Source: Oharaeibacter diazotrophicus
Lineage (GTDB): Bacteria; Pseudomonadota; Alphaproteobacteria; Rhizobiales; Pleomorphomonadaceae
NCBI RefSeq assembly: GCF_004362745.1
Contig: NZ_SNXY01000008.1
Span: 434,001 to 498,000, forward strand
DNA length: 64,000 bases
Direction: 5' to 3'
Shown: piece after piece, positions 16,055 through 25,032 of the stretch
How the letters are laid out: every line of letters starts with the position of its first letter
Numbering within the stretch: position 1 is the stretch's first letter
The notes under the pieces: generated by a model
Seen by the model: only the letters and a program-made list of their open reading frames with translations
Database searches by the model: none
Told to the model about the DNA's origin: nothing
Program-made: the position numbers and the translations under genes

Positions 16055-16999
16055 TCACCACGACAGGATGGCGCCGTCGAGCACCGGTTTCGACCATTCG
16101 GTCGCCAGCGAGCCGCGCGGCTTCTCGCCGAGGACGCGGTCCTCGACGATGCCGTCGTCGGCCTTGTCGCGCGCGACGGCGTCGTAGGTCGCCTTCGGCA
16201 CGCGGACGGCGAACTTGGAGACGGTGGCGCGTCTGCCGTCCTCCTCGCTGGTCACCGGCACGGCGACGAGGCGGCCGTCGGGGTCGACCGCCTCGACGAC
16301 GACATAGTAGTTGCGCGCGCCCTCGTTGGCGTCGGGAATGCGGAAGACGCCGGTGCGCTCGCCGGGGCGCGACACGATCACGAGGTCGTAGCTCCGCACG
16401 AGGCGGGCGCGGAGGTCGTCGAGGCCGGCGACGGCGGCGCGCGCCGCGGCGGCGTCGCCGCGGGCGAGCGCGGCCCGGCCGTCGGCGGCGAGCGCCGCCG
16501 CGGCCGCCTTCGCCGCGGCGTCACGGGCTTCGGCGGTGGCGGTGGCGAGCGCGCCGTCGAGGGCGCGCGGCAGCGTCTCGGCGATCTCGACGCGAGCGGC
16601 CTCGGCGGCGCGGTCGGCGGCCGAGCCCTGGTAGGCGAGCCAACCGGCGCCGCCGGCGACCAGCACCACCAGCACCGCCGCGACGACGCCGACCCGGGCG
16701 CGGGCGACCCAGAGCCGCGCCAGCGTCCGGGGAAGACCCGGCGGCGGCGGCGTGTAGGCGAAGCGGGCCTCCTTCAGCGCCCGGATGCCCTCGTCGAGCA
16801 CCCGGTCGTCGACGGATAGGCCCTGCCCGGCGTAGATCTCGCGCAGGCGCGCCTTCAGGGCGGCATCGCGCCCGTCCTGGCCGAGTTCCTTCAGCGCCAG
16901 CCCCTCCTGGTGACGGAGCGTGTCGACCACGTCCATCGCCAGCATGAGCTCGTCGAGCTCGACGCGCGCCGGAGCGCCGGCCGGGGCGGTCTCAGCCAT
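16055..16999 (-). CDS. DUF6384-family membrane protein
   Basis: A 314-residue protein. The N-terminal block ELMLAMDVVDTLRHQEGL is the hallmark of DUF6384 as I know it. One membrane helix lies near residues 100-122 (VGVVAAVLVVLVAGGAGWLA), preceded by a cytoplasmic-looking domain and followed by an Ala-rich coiled coil and a C-terminal domain (LVRSYDLVIVSRPGERTG, then NYYVVVEAVDPDGRLV). Its first 8 nt overlap the end of the upstream gene, and the next gene starts 10 nt later, so the three are expected to make one complex or pathway. Function unknown. Confidence 0.78.
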   Translation of the reverse strand: MAETAPAGAPARVELDELMLAMDVVDTLRHQEGLALKELGQDGRDAALKARLREIYAGQGLSVDDRVLDEGIRALKEARFAYTPPPPGLPRTLARLWVARARVGVVAAVLVVLVAGGAGWLAYQGSAADRAAEAARVEIAETLPRALDGALATATAEARDAAAKAAAAALAADGRAALARGDAAAARAAVAGLDDLRARLVRSYDLVIVSRPGERTGVFRIPDANEGARNYYVVVEAVDPDGRLVAVPVTSEEDGRRATVSKFAVRVPKATYDAVARDKADDGIVEDRVLGEKPRGSLATEWSKPVLDGAILSW

Positions 17000-18173
17000 T
17001 CATCACCAGGGCGTTGCCCTCGGCGGCGAGCCGGGCCATGCGGCGCTTGCCGTCCTCGACCGCGGCGCGGATCTCCTCGGAGTTCTGGGTGGCGAGCTTG
17101 CGCATCTCGGCGACGATCTCGCCGGAGCGCTCCTGGAAGGTGACGACGCTGTCGACCAGCTTCTTGACCGCGTCGGCGCGCACGGTCGGGCCGTAGCCGG
17201 CCTTCAGCGCCTCCTCTTGGACCTTGCCGCCGATCTCGGCGAGCACCTCGATCGACTTGGAGACGCCCTCCTTCATCCGGTTCAGCGTCTCGGTGGATTC
17301 GTGCAGGCCGAACAGGCCCGTGAACGAGGCCTTCAGCGCCGTCAGCACCGAATCGTTGGTGGAGAAGAAGGCGACGGCCTGCTGGTAGACCCGCTCCTTG
17401 GCGTTGGTGGTCTGCATCAGGCGGGCCATCACCACCTCGGAGGTGTTGTAGCCCACGGTCAGGTTGTCGGCGAGGTCCTTGGCGATCTGGTAGCGCCCCT
17501 CCTCGGCCTGGACGACACGGACGTGCTCGTCGCGCACGAGTTCGAGCTTGGCGCGCTCGGCCGGCTCGGTGCCGGCGTAGCCGGCGACGGCGTCGGCGGC
17601 GGTCTTCAGGCCGGCCTTGGCCGCGTCGAGGCGGGCCTCGGCGCTCTTCAGCACCTCGAGGGCCGCGACCTCGGCCTGCTTCAGCGCGCCACGGAAGTCG
17701 CGATAGGCCTCGAGGATGACCGTCTCGCGCTCGATGTTGGCCTTGGTGTCGCGGGCGACCTCGAGATAGGTCGTGCGGATCGTGTCGAAGCGGGTGGCGA
17801 CGTCGCCGCGGGCAATCTTCATCCAGGCGTTGGTGGCGCGCTCGAAGGCGTCGAGCTTGCCGTCGGCGATCTGGTCGACCATCCGCTTGGCGTCGTCGCG
17901 GATCGAATCGAAGGCGCGGGTGATGGTCTCGTAGCGTTCGCCGACCGACATCTCGGAGATCTCGGCGCGGACCACCTCGTTGAAGACGCCCATCTGGGTC
18001 AGGGTGCGGGCGATCACCGCGACGCGATCGGGGTCGAGTTCGGTGATGCGCTCGAGCAGGCCGATCACCGGCGCCTCGTCGGGGCGGGCCGCCGGCAGCA
18101 GGCCGAGGTCGCGCAGCGAGCCCATCGCCCGGTCGAGATACTGCATCGGCGTCTTCACGGTCACGTCGGCCAC
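16992..18173 (-). CDS. TelA/cell-surface-protein-like coiled-coil protein (unknown function)
   Basis: A 393-residue, almost fully helical protein, beginning VADVTVKTPMQYLDRAMGSL. Conserved-looking blocks are ARTLTQMGVFNEVVR, YRDFRGALKQAEVAALEVL, NLTVGYNTSEVVMARLMQTT and KERVYQQAVAFFSTNDSVLT. Close relatives in Rhizobiales are commonly labelled cell surface protein, and the helical make-up recalls the TelA toxic-anion-resistance family; neither label implies a proven function. No signal peptide or membrane helix is visible, so surface location is doubtful. The GTG at 18173 is chosen because GAGGGAG lies 6 nt upstream; another GTG two codons earlier abuts that sequence. First gene of the module with DUF6384. 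Confidence 0.75.
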   Translation of the reverse strand: MADVTVKTPMQYLDRAMGSLRDLGLLPAARPDEAPVIGLLERITELDPDRVAVIARTLTQMGVFNEVVRAEISEMSVGERYETITRAFDSIRDDAKRMVDQIADGKLDAFERATNAWMKIARGDVATRFDTIRTTYLEVARDTKANIERETVILEAYRDFRGALKQAEVAALEVLKSAEARLDAAKAGLKTAADAVAGYAGTEPAERAKLELVRDEHVRVVQAEEGRYQIAKDLADNLTVGYNTSEVVMARLMQTTNAKERVYQQAVAFFSTNDSVLTALKASFTGLFGLHESTETLNRMKEGVSKSIEVLAEIGGKVQEEALKAGYGPTVRADAVKKLVDSVVTFQERSGEIVAEMRKLATQNSEEIRAAVEDGKRRMARLAAEGNALVMNG

Positions 18174-18290
18174 GGCCACCTCCCTCGTCTCGCGGGCCGG
18201 CGCGCGGGCGGTGGGCCGCCGGGGCCGGCGATCCACTATGTAATCCGCCTTCGTGACGGTGCAACGCGCCTCGACGGTCGAACGCCCCGT

Positions 18291-19085
18291 TCAGGCGAGG
18301 ACGAGCTTGACGCCGACCAGCAGCAGGACCGAGGCGAGCAGCGGACGGAGGATGCCGTCGGGCACGCGCGGCGACAGCGTGCTGCCGGCGACGACGCCGG
18401 GAATCGAGCCGGCGAGCAGCGAGACCAGCATGGCGACGTCGACCGAGCCGATCCACCAGTAGCCGAGGCCGGCGACCAGCGTCAGCGGCACGGCGTGGAC
18501 GATGTCGGAGCCGACGATGCGCGCCGTCGGCAGCATCGGGTAGAGCATCAGCAGCACGGTGACGCCGATGGCGCCGGCACCGACCGAGGAGATCGTGACC
18601 AGGAGTCCGAGCGCGGCACCGAACAACACGGTGGCGAGCGAGACCACCCTCGGCGGCAGCGTCCGGCCGGCCCGCCGGCTCTGCAGCCAGGCCGCGAGGC
18701 GGGTGCGGAACAAGAGGATCGTGGCGGTCAGGAGAAGCGCGTAGCCGAGCACGGTCGAGATCGTCTTGGCAATCCCGAGTGCCTTGGTGTCGATGCCGGA
18801 CAGGGCCCAGAGCGTCAGGATCGCCGCCGGGACGCTGCCGGCGGCGAGACGGCCGACGATGCGCCAGTCGATGGTGCGGTTGACGCCGTGGACGAGCGTG
18901 CCGGCCGACTTGGTCACCGCGGCGTAGAGCAGGTCGGTGCCGACCGCGGTGGCCGGATGGACGCCGAACAGCAGCACCAGCAGCGGGGTCATCAGCGAGC
19001 CGCCACCGACACCGGTGAGCCCGACCAGGGCGCCGACGGCGAGACCCGAAACGGCATAGAGCGGATCGAAGGACGAAAAATCCAA
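18291..19085 (-). CDS. TauE/SafE-family sulfite exporter-type permease
   Basis: A 264-residue, very hydrophobic protein with about eight helices and the TauE/SafE repeat signatures: VGALVGLTGVGGGSLMTPLL in the first half and LLVTISSVGAGAIGVTVL in the second. Family knowledge: members move sulfite, sulfoacetate or other organosulfur anions across the inner membrane. Nothing nearby indicates a sulfur pathway, so the substrate is open. Its ATG at 19085 lies 100 nt past the stop of the Crp-type gene on the same strand; co-transcription is possible. Confidence 0.87.
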   Translation of the reverse strand: MDFSSFDPLYAVSGLAVGALVGLTGVGGGSLMTPLLVLLFGVHPATAVGTDLLYAAVTKSAGTLVHGVNRTIDWRIVGRLAAGSVPAAILTLWALSGIDTKALGIAKTISTVLGYALLLTATILLFRTRLAAWLQSRRAGRTLPPRVVSLATVLFGAALGLLVTISSVGAGAIGVTVLLMLYPMLPTARIVGSDIVHAVPLTLVAGLGYWWIGSVDVAMLVSLLAGSIPGVVAGSTLSPRVPDGILRPLLASVLLLVGVKLVLA

Positions 19086-19185
19086 GCGGCGGCCTTCCGC
19101 GGAACGAAATACCGCCGAAACGCGGCTCCCGACCCTTCAACAGGCTTTCGCGCCGAAGATCAAGCCCGCGATCGCAAGTCCATGC

Positions 19186-19863
19186 TCAGGCGCGGCGCAG
19201 GCTCTCGGCGAGGCCGGGGACGTCGGCGATGACGAGCCGGCCCGAGCGCTTGACCAGGAGACCAGCCTTCTCGACGGCACGCAACTCGCGGGTCACCGCC
19301 TCGCGGTGGGTGCCGATGCGGGCGGCGATCTCCGCATGGGTGACCGGTTCGACAAGCGCCTCGCCGCGGCTGCCCGGCAGCGGACGGGACAACCGCAGCA
19401 GTTCGGCGCGGACGCGGTCGCCGACCGAATAGTTGGCGAATTCGTGGACGCGCTCGTCGAGGGCACGGACGCGCCCGACCAGCAGCGCCAGCACCCGGTC
19501 GCAGACCGCGGGCGATTCGTGGACGGCGGCGAGGAACACCGCGGCGGGGATCTTCATCAATTCGACGTCGGACACCGCGATCACGCTGGCCGAGCGCGGC
19601 CGGCCGTCGATCGCCGACATCTCGCCGAAGATCGCCCCGGCGCGAAGGTCCGCGAGGATGACCTCGCGGTCGGCGCCGAAGGTCATCGCCCGGGCGGTGC
19701 CGGAAACGAGGGCGTAGACGTCGGTGCCGTCCTCGCCGTGGGCGACGATCCAGCGCCCGGCCGGGTGCGAGACCAGGGCGGAGGCGGCCTCCCAGCGGGC
19801 GAGGACGTCGTCGGGGACGCCGGCGAACAGCGGCACGGCGGCGAGGCGGACGGAGCGGTTCAT
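19186..19863 (-). CDS. Crp/Fnr-family transcriptional regulator
   Basis: A 225-residue regulator. Residues ~10-125 form a cyclic-nucleotide-binding-type beta barrel (DGTDVYALVSGTARAMTFG, then GAIFGEMSAIDGRPRSASV), followed by the dimer helix and a C-terminal HTH (EPVTHAEIAARIGTHREAVT). It lacks the N-terminal cysteine cluster of Fnr, so it is not an oxygen-sensing Fe-S protein. Ligand and targets are unknown. It stands between a TauE-type permease and recR on the same strand; 90 nt separate it from recR. Confidence 0.88.
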   Translation of the reverse strand: MNRSVRLAAVPLFAGVPDDVLARWEAASALVSHPAGRWIVAHGEDGTDVYALVSGTARAMTFGADREVILADLRAGAIFGEMSAIDGRPRSASVIAVSDVELMKIPAAVFLAAVHESPAVCDRVLALLVGRVRALDERVHEFANYSVGDRVRAELLRLSRPLPGSRGEALVEPVTHAEIAARIGTHREAVTRELRAVEKAGLLVKRSGRLVIADVPGLAESLRRA

Positions 19864-19953
19864 CGGCGCGGGTCCGAGGGGTTCGGCGGAGGGGTTTCCA
19901 GTGGTCGAGCCCGAGGTTACGCCCTCGACCGCCCGCTGGCGACCCCGCCGCCG

Positions 19954-20559
19954 TCAGAACGGCGTGCGGGCCCGGATCGCGGCGGCGAGGGTGCCCTCGT
20001 CGAGATAGTCGAGCTCGCCGCCGACCGGCACGCCGTGGGCGAGCCGCGAGACCTTGACCGGCAGGTCGCGGAGGCGGTCGGTGACGTAGTGGGCGGTGGT
20101 CTGGCCGTCGACGGTGGCGTTGACCGCCAGGATCACCTCCCGCACGGCCGGGTCGGCGGCACGGTCGACCAGACCGGCGATCGAGAGGTCGTCGGGGCCG
20201 ACGCCGTCGAGCGGCGACAACACGCCGCCGAGCACGTGGTAGCGCGCCGAGACCGCGCCGGAGCGCTCGAGCGCCCAGAGGTCCGAGACGTCCTCGACCA
20301 CCACGATCACCGAGGGGTCGCGAGTCGGGTCGGTGCAGACGGCGCAGGGATCGGCGGTGTCGACGTTGCCGCAACAGGAGCAGATCTTGACGGTGTCGCG
20401 CACCCGGGCGAGCGCCTCGGTGAGCGGCACCAGCAGTTGCTCGCGCTTCTTGACGAGCTGCAGCGTCGCCCGCCGCGCCGACCGCGGACCGAGGCCGGGC
20501 AGGCGCGCCAGGAGCTGGATCAGGCGCTCGATCTCGGGCCCGGTGATCTTGCGGGGCAT
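19954..20559 (-). CDS. recR: Recombination mediator RecR
   Basis: A 201-residue protein of normal length for RecR, which with RecF/RecO loads RecA on gapped DNA. Domains in order: helix-hairpin-helix ([20 protein letters not shown]), C4 zinc finger (Cys-Ser-Cys-Cys ... CAVC), Toprim domain ([18 protein letters not shown]), and a C-terminal Walker-B-like segment [19 protein letters not shown]. It lies directly behind ybaB and dnaX, the usual dnaX-ybaB-recR order. Confidence 0.97.
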   Translation of the reverse strand: MPRKITGPEIERLIQLLARLPGLGPRSARRATLQLVKKREQLLVPLTEALARVRDTVKICSCCGNVDTADPCAVCTDPTRDPSVIVVVEDVSDLWALERSGAVSARYHVLGGVLSPLDGVGPDDLSIAGLVDRAADPAVREVILAVNATVDGQTTAHYVTDRLRDLPVKVSRLAHGVPVGGELDYLDEGTLAAAIRARTPF

Positions 20560-20587
20560 GGCGGGTGCGCCGGCTGCGGGGCGATCG

Positions 20588-20914
20588 TCAGAACGGCAGC
20601 TTCAGGCCGGGCGGCAGCTGCAGGCCGCCGGTGACCGCCGACATCTTCTCGGCGATGGCGGCGTCGAGCTTCTGCTTGGCGTCGGCGTGGGCGGCGACCA
20701 GGAGATCCTCGAGGATCTCGACCTCGTCCGCCTTGGCGAGCGAGGGGTCGACGCGCACCGTGCGCAGGTCGCCCTTGCCGGAGAGGGTCACCGTGACGAG
20801 GCCGCCGCCGGCGGCGCCGGTGGCCTCGATCGCCTGGATGGCCTCCTGCGCCTCGGCCATCTTGGCCTGGAGCTGCTGGGCCTGCTTCATCATCTTGCCG
20901 AGGTCGCCGAACAT
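20588..20914 (-). CDS. ybaB: YbaB/EbfC-family nucleoid-associated protein
   Basis: A 108-residue DNA-binding protein. The start [20 protein letters not shown] is the classical YbaB N-terminal helix; the central strand region reads [20 protein letters not shown]; the end is [10 protein letters not shown]. Family knowledge: dimers bind DNA as tweezers and associate with the nucleoid. It is 30 nt behind dnaX and 28 nt before recR, a conserved operon. Confidence 0.96.
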   Translation of the reverse strand: MFGDLGKMMKQAQQLQAKMAEAQEAIQAIEATGAAGGGLVTVTLSGKGDLRTVRVDPSLAKADEVEILEDLLVAAHADAKQKLDAAIAEKMSAVTGGLQLPPGLKLPF

Positions 20915-20944
20915 GGCCGTCTCTCGCTCTCGTCGGGGGAAGGA

Positions 20945-22762
20945 TCAGTCGTCGAAGTCGCCGAACTCTTCGACGAGCTCGTAGCCGTCGAGGTCGGGCA
21001 GCGGTGCGTCGCCGAGGTCGTCGAAGCCGCCGTCGGCGGCTCCGGTGCCGCCCGCGGCGTCGGGGAACTGGACGTCGACGATCTCGGCGCCGGGAAAGCG
21101 CGCGAGGATCGCGGCGACGGTCGGATCGGCGCGGGCGTCGTCGACGAGGCGGCTCCTGGTCGCCTCGCGCGTCTCGGCGACCGTCGGCGCGCCGGTCTCG
21201 CCGGACACCGCGACGATCCAGCGCCGGTTCGTCCACAGCGACAGCTTGCGGCCGATCTCGCCGGCGAGGCCGGGGTTGGCGCCCGGCACCGGGTTGAACT
21301 CGATGCGGCCGTCCTCGAAACGGACGAGGCGGACGTGGCGCTCCAGCGCGAACTTGAGGCCGACGTCGCGGTTGCGCTCGGCGAGGCGGATCGCGTCCTC
21401 GAAGGAGGCGACCACGAGGGCGGCCGGCTCACGAGCTGGCAGCGCGCGCGCCGTCGGCCGCGGCGACGAGGCGGCGAGCGTCGGCAGGACGCGGCCCTGC
21501 GCCTGCGCACCACCCCCGCCACTGCCCCCACCGCCGGCGGAGGGCCCGGGACCGGGCTGCGGCGCGCCGAGACCGTCGCGCAGCTGCCGGATCGCCTCGT
21601 CGGGGGTCGGCAGGTCGGCGGCGTAGGCTAGGCGGACCAGCACCATCTCGGCGGCCGGCAGCGGCCGCGGGGCGGTCTGCACCTCGGCGAGGCCCTTGAG
21701 GAGGATCTGCCAGGCCCGCGACAGCACGCGCACCGACAGGCCTTCGGCGAAGGCGCGGCCGCGCACGCGCTCGGCCTCGGTCAGCGCCGGGTCGTCGGCG
21801 CTGGAGGGAACGTGGCGGATGCGGGTGACGAGGTGGACGAAGGCGGCGAGATCGCTCAGCACCACCGCCGGATCGGCGCCGACGTCGTATTGCTCGGAGA
21901 GTTCGCGCAGCGCCGCGGCGACGTCGCCCTTCATCACCGCCTCGAACAGGTCGATCACCCGTTCGCGGTCGGCGAGGCCGAGCATGGAGCGCACCGTCTC
22001 CGGCGTGACGCCGTCGTCGCCACCGTAGGCGATCGCCTGATCGAGGATGGTGAGACCGTCGCGCACCGAACCTTCGGCGGCGCGGGCGACGAGGGCGATC
22101 GCCTCGGGGGCGACCTCGACCTTCTCCGCCGCGGCGACGCGGGCGAGATGGGCCTGCAGCACGGAGGCCTCGATGCGGCGCAGGTCGAAGCGCTGGCAGC
22201 GCGACAGCACCGTGATCGGCACCTTGCGGATCTCGGTGGTCGCGAACACGAACTTGACGTGCTCGGGCGGCTCCTCGAGCGTCTTCAGGAGCGCGTTGAA
22301 CGCCGCCGCCGAGAGCATGTGCACCTCGTCGACGATGTAGACCTTGTAGCGCGCCGACACCGGCTTGTAGCGGGCCGCCTCGATGACCTCGCGGACGTCG
22401 TTGACGGAGGTGTGCGAGGCCGCGTCCATCTCGATGACGTCGACGTGCCGGCCCTCCATGATGGCGCGGCAGTGCACGCCCTCCTCGGAAAGGTCGACCG
22501 ACGGACCGCCGGCGCGGCCGGGGAGCTCGTAGTTGAGGGCGCGGGCGAGGATGCGGGCGGTGGTGGTCTTGCCGACGCCGCGCACGCCGGTCAGCATCCA
22601 CGCCTGGGCGACGCGGCCGGTCTCGAAGGCGTTGCGCAGGGTCTGGACCATCGGCCCGTGGCCGATCAGGTCGGCGAAGCTCTGCGGGCGGTACTTGCGC
22701 GCCAGCACGCGGTAGCCGCCGGCGGCGGGCTTCGGCTCGGCGCCGGGCGTCTCGTCCGTCAT
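20945..22762 (-). CDS. dnaX: DNA polymerase III subunit gamma/tau
   Basis: A 605-residue clamp-loader ATPase. Visible motifs: Walker A GVRGVGKTTTARILARALN, DVIEMDAASHTSVNDVRE, Walker B YIVDEVHMLS, sensor 1 FATTEIRKVPITVLSRCQRF, and a C-terminal tau-like region after a Gly/Ser-rich linker near residue 440. The stretch between Walker A and DVIEMD has only one cysteine (HCRAIMEG), so the four-cysteine zinc module of E. coli DnaX is missing. I took ATG at 22762 (MTDETPGAEPKPA), about 20 residues before the conserved YRVLARKYRPQSF. The SRP RNA gene lies just upstream on the same strand. Confidence 0.95.
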   Translation of the reverse strand: MTDETPGAEPKPAAGGYRVLARKYRPQSFADLIGHGPMVQTLRNAFETGRVAQAWMLTGVRGVGKTTTARILARALNYELPGRAGGPSVDLSEEGVHCRAIMEGRHVDVIEMDAASHTSVNDVREVIEAARYKPVSARYKVYIVDEVHMLSAAAFNALLKTLEEPPEHVKFVFATTEIRKVPITVLSRCQRFDLRRIEASVLQAHLARVAAAEKVEVAPEAIALVARAAEGSVRDGLTILDQAIAYGGDDGVTPETVRSMLGLADRERVIDLFEAVMKGDVAAALRELSEQYDVGADPAVVLSDLAAFVHLVTRIRHVPSSADDPALTEAERVRGRAFAEGLSVRVLSRAWQILLKGLAEVQTAPRPLPAAEMVLVRLAYAADLPTPDEAIRQLRDGLGAPQPGPGPSAGGGGSGGGGAQAQGRVLPTLAASSPRPTARALPAREPAALVVASFEDAIRLAERNRDVGLKFALERHVRLVRFEDGRIEFNPVPGANPGLAGEIGRKLSLWTNRRWIVAVSGETGAPTVAETREATRSRLVDDARADPTVAAILARFPGAEIVDVQFPDAAGGTGAADGGFDDLGDAPLPDLDGYELVEEFGDFDD

Positions 22763-22852
22763 TGGCAGTCGCCCCGCGGCTCGTCGTCCGCGGCCCGGGC
22801 GGACGCCGCCGGCGTCGGTCCGGAGCATCGGACGGGGGATCGTCGAGAAAAG

Positions 22853-22953
22853 GTGGGAGGCCGACTGATGACCCGCGCCGCGGCTCACCTGGGCTGCTTC
22901 CTTCCGGACCTGACCCGGTCGGCGAGTGGCACGTCCACCGCCAACCTCCCGGC
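22853..22953 (-). ncRNA. ffs: Signal recognition particle RNA (4.5S type)
   Basis: The minus strand carries the invariant SRP RNA core GGTCAGGTCCGGAAGGAAGC followed by AGCCCAGGTG (about 22889-22917), which is the Ffh-binding hairpin with its GGAA tetraloop. The 5' end GGGAGG (22950-22945) can pair with CCTCCC at the 3' end (22860-22855), closing a rod of about 100 nt. TTTT follows the 3' arm and would terminate transcription. Ends are approximate. The RNA works with Ffh in co-translational targeting of membrane proteins. Confidence 0.95.
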
Positions 22954-22957
22954 GCCA

Positions 22958-22986
22958 CATATCGGCGGGCCGGCGACAAAAAGCAA
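22958..22986 (-). promoter_or_regulatory. Sigma-70-type promoter of ffs
   Basis: On the minus strand TTGCTT (22986-22981), a 17-nt spacer, and GATATG (22963-22958) precede the expected RNA 5' end near 22953 by the right distance. Confidence 0.65.
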
Positions 22987-23148
22987 GTGCCGCGTCGCCG
23001 ATCGCCGCGACCCGCCCTGCGATCGGCGCGATGGCGCCCTAGATGACGAGCGGAGCGGGCTTTCCGGCGCCGGCGCGACGCATTCGCGTTTGCAATCGGC
23101 CTGCGGGAATGGAACGCTCCGCAGCGGAGCAACGGCACGGAGGTCGAC

Positions 23149-25032
23149 GTGGGCACGAGGACGGCGGGACGCTGGATCGGCGGGGCATTCGGGATTGTCG
23201 TCGGGCTCGCGGCGGTGCTGCAGGTCCCCTTTGCCGCCGCGGCGGACGAACCGGCGTGGCGCCACGCCACGGCGCTGACCGGGGAGCCGAAGTACCCGCC
23301 GGGCTTCGCCCACTTCGACTACGTGAACCCCGACGCGCCGAAAGGCGGCACGGTCCGCCTCGGCACCTACGGCAGCTTCGACAACACCAACGTCTACAAC
23401 GCGCTGAAGGGCGATCCGGCGCCGGGCGTGTCGCTGGTCTACGAGGACTTGATGTCGCCCTCGCTCGACGAGCTCGACATCTCCGCCGCCTACGGCCACC
23501 TCGCAGACGCGCTGCGCTTCCCGGACGACTATTCCTGGGTCGAATACCGCCTCGATGCCGACGCCCGCTGGCAGGACGGCGAGCCGGTCACCGCCGAGGA
23601 CGTGGTCTGGAGCCTGTCCGCGCTCAAGGAGATCAACCCGCAGGTCGGCTACTACTTCTCCCACGTGGTCGACGCGAAGGCGGTCGACGCGCGGACGGTG
23701 CGCTTCACCTTCGACGCGCCCGGTAACCGCGAACTGCCGCACATCGTCGGCCAGCTCACCGTGCTGCCGAAGCACTGGTGGGAAGGCACCGACGCGGCGG
23801 GCCGCAAGCGCGACATCCGCTCGACCACGCTCGAGGCCCCGATGGGCTCGGGGCCCTACAAGGTCCGCTCGATCGATCCCGGCCGCAAGGTGGTGATGGA
23901 ACGCGACCCGAACTACTGGGGCGCCAAGAAGCCCTTCGCGATCGGCCAGGACAATTTCGACGTCCTCGAGTTCGACAGCTACCTCGACACCACCGTGCTG
24001 CTCGAGGCCTTCAAGGCCGACAAGATCGACTTCCGCGCCGAGAACTCCGCCAAGGCCTGGGCGACCGCCTACGAGTTTCCGGCCAAGGCCGACGGCCGGG
24101 TCGTGCTCGAGACCTATCCGCGCAAGGCCTCCGGCGTGATGCAGGCCTTCGTGCCCAACCTCAGGCGCGCCAAATTCGCCGACCAGCGGGTCCGCCGCGC
24201 CCTCAATCTCGCCTTCGACTTCGAGACGATCAACCGCACGGTGTTCTTCGGCCAGTACAAGCGCGTCGCCAGCTACTTCGAGAACACCGAACTCGCCGCG
24301 CGCGGCCTGCCCTCGCCCGACGAACTGGCGATCCTCGAGCCGCTGCGCGGCGAGATCCCCGAGTCGGTCTTCACGACGGCCTATGCCAATCCCGTCGGCG
24401 GCTCGACCGAGAAGGCGCGCGACAACCTGCGCGAGGCGGTGCGGCTGTTCGGCGAGGCCGGCTGGACGTTCAAGGGCAACAAGCTGGTGAACGCGAAGGG
24501 CGAACCCTTCACCATCGAGTACCTGACCGACAACCCGGGCGACGAGCGCATCATGACCCCCTACGCCCAGGCGCTGCAGCGGATCGGCATCAAGGTCGAC
24601 GTGCGCACGGTCGACAGCGCCCAGTACACCAACCGGGTCCGCAGCTTCGACTTCGACATGATCATGAACGTGTGGGGCGAATCGCTGTCGCCGGGCAACG
24701 AGCAGCGCCGCTTCTGGGGCTCGGCGGCGGCGAGGACCGAGGGTTCGGAGAACTACGCCGGCATCGCCGACCCCGCGATCGACAAGCTGATCGAGCGGGT
24801 GATCTTCACCAAGGACCGCGCCGACCTCGTCACCGCGACCCGGGCGCTCGACCGCGTCCTGCTCGCCCACGACTTCGTCATCCCGTGCTGGACGCTCGAC
24901 TACGATCGCTACGCCTACTGGAACCGCTTCGACCGGCCGGCCAAGCTGCCCGAATACAGCTTCGGCTTCCCGACCGTGTGGTGGTGGAGCGCGGAGAAGG
25001 CCAAGGCGACCGGCGGCGGGGGCAACGGATGA
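23149..25032 (+). CDS. yejA1: Periplasmic peptide-binding protein, YejA-like (first paralogue)
   Basis: A 627-residue family-5 solute-binding protein with a Sec signal peptide (about residues 1-32, ending PFAAAADEP). YejA features are plain: FAHFDYVNPDAPKGGTVRLG, VEYRLDADARWQDGEPVTAE, SGPYKVRSIDPGRKVVMERD, and the C-terminal FPTVWWWSAEKAKA. It should bind oligopeptides and deliver them to YejB/YejE. The start is GTG at 23149 with GGAGG 7 nt upstream. Its stop overlaps the ATG of the second paralogue by 4 nt. Family knowledge: yejABEF importers in Brucella and Sinorhizobium protect against host antimicrobial peptides. Confidence 0.93.
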   Translation: MGTRTAGRWIGGAFGIVVGLAAVLQVPFAAAADEPAWRHATALTGEPKYPPGFAHFDYVNPDAPKGGTVRLGTYGSFDNTNVYNALKGDPAPGVSLVYEDLMSPSLDELDISAAYGHLADALRFPDDYSWVEYRLDADARWQDGEPVTAEDVVWSLSALKEINPQVGYYFSHVVDAKAVDARTVRFTFDAPGNRELPHIVGQLTVLPKHWWEGTDAAGRKRDIRSTTLEAPMGSGPYKVRSIDPGRKVVMERDPNYWGAKKPFAIGQDNFDVLEFDSYLDTTVLLEAFKADKIDFRAENSAKAWATAYEFPAKADGRVVLETYPRKASGVMQAFVPNLRRAKFADQRVRRALNLAFDFETINRTVFFGQYKRVASYFENTELAARGLPSPDELAILEPLRGEIPESVFTTAYANPVGGSTEKARDNLREAVRLFGEAGWTFKGNKLVNAKGEPFTIEYLTDNPGDERIMTPYAQALQRIGIKVDVRTVDSAQYTNRVRSFDFDMIMNVWGESLSPGNEQRRFWGSAAARTEGSENYAGIADPAIDKLIERVIFTKDRADLVTATRALDRVLLAHDFVIPCWTLDYDRYAYWNRFDRPAKLPEYSFGFPTVWWWSAEKAKATGGGGNG

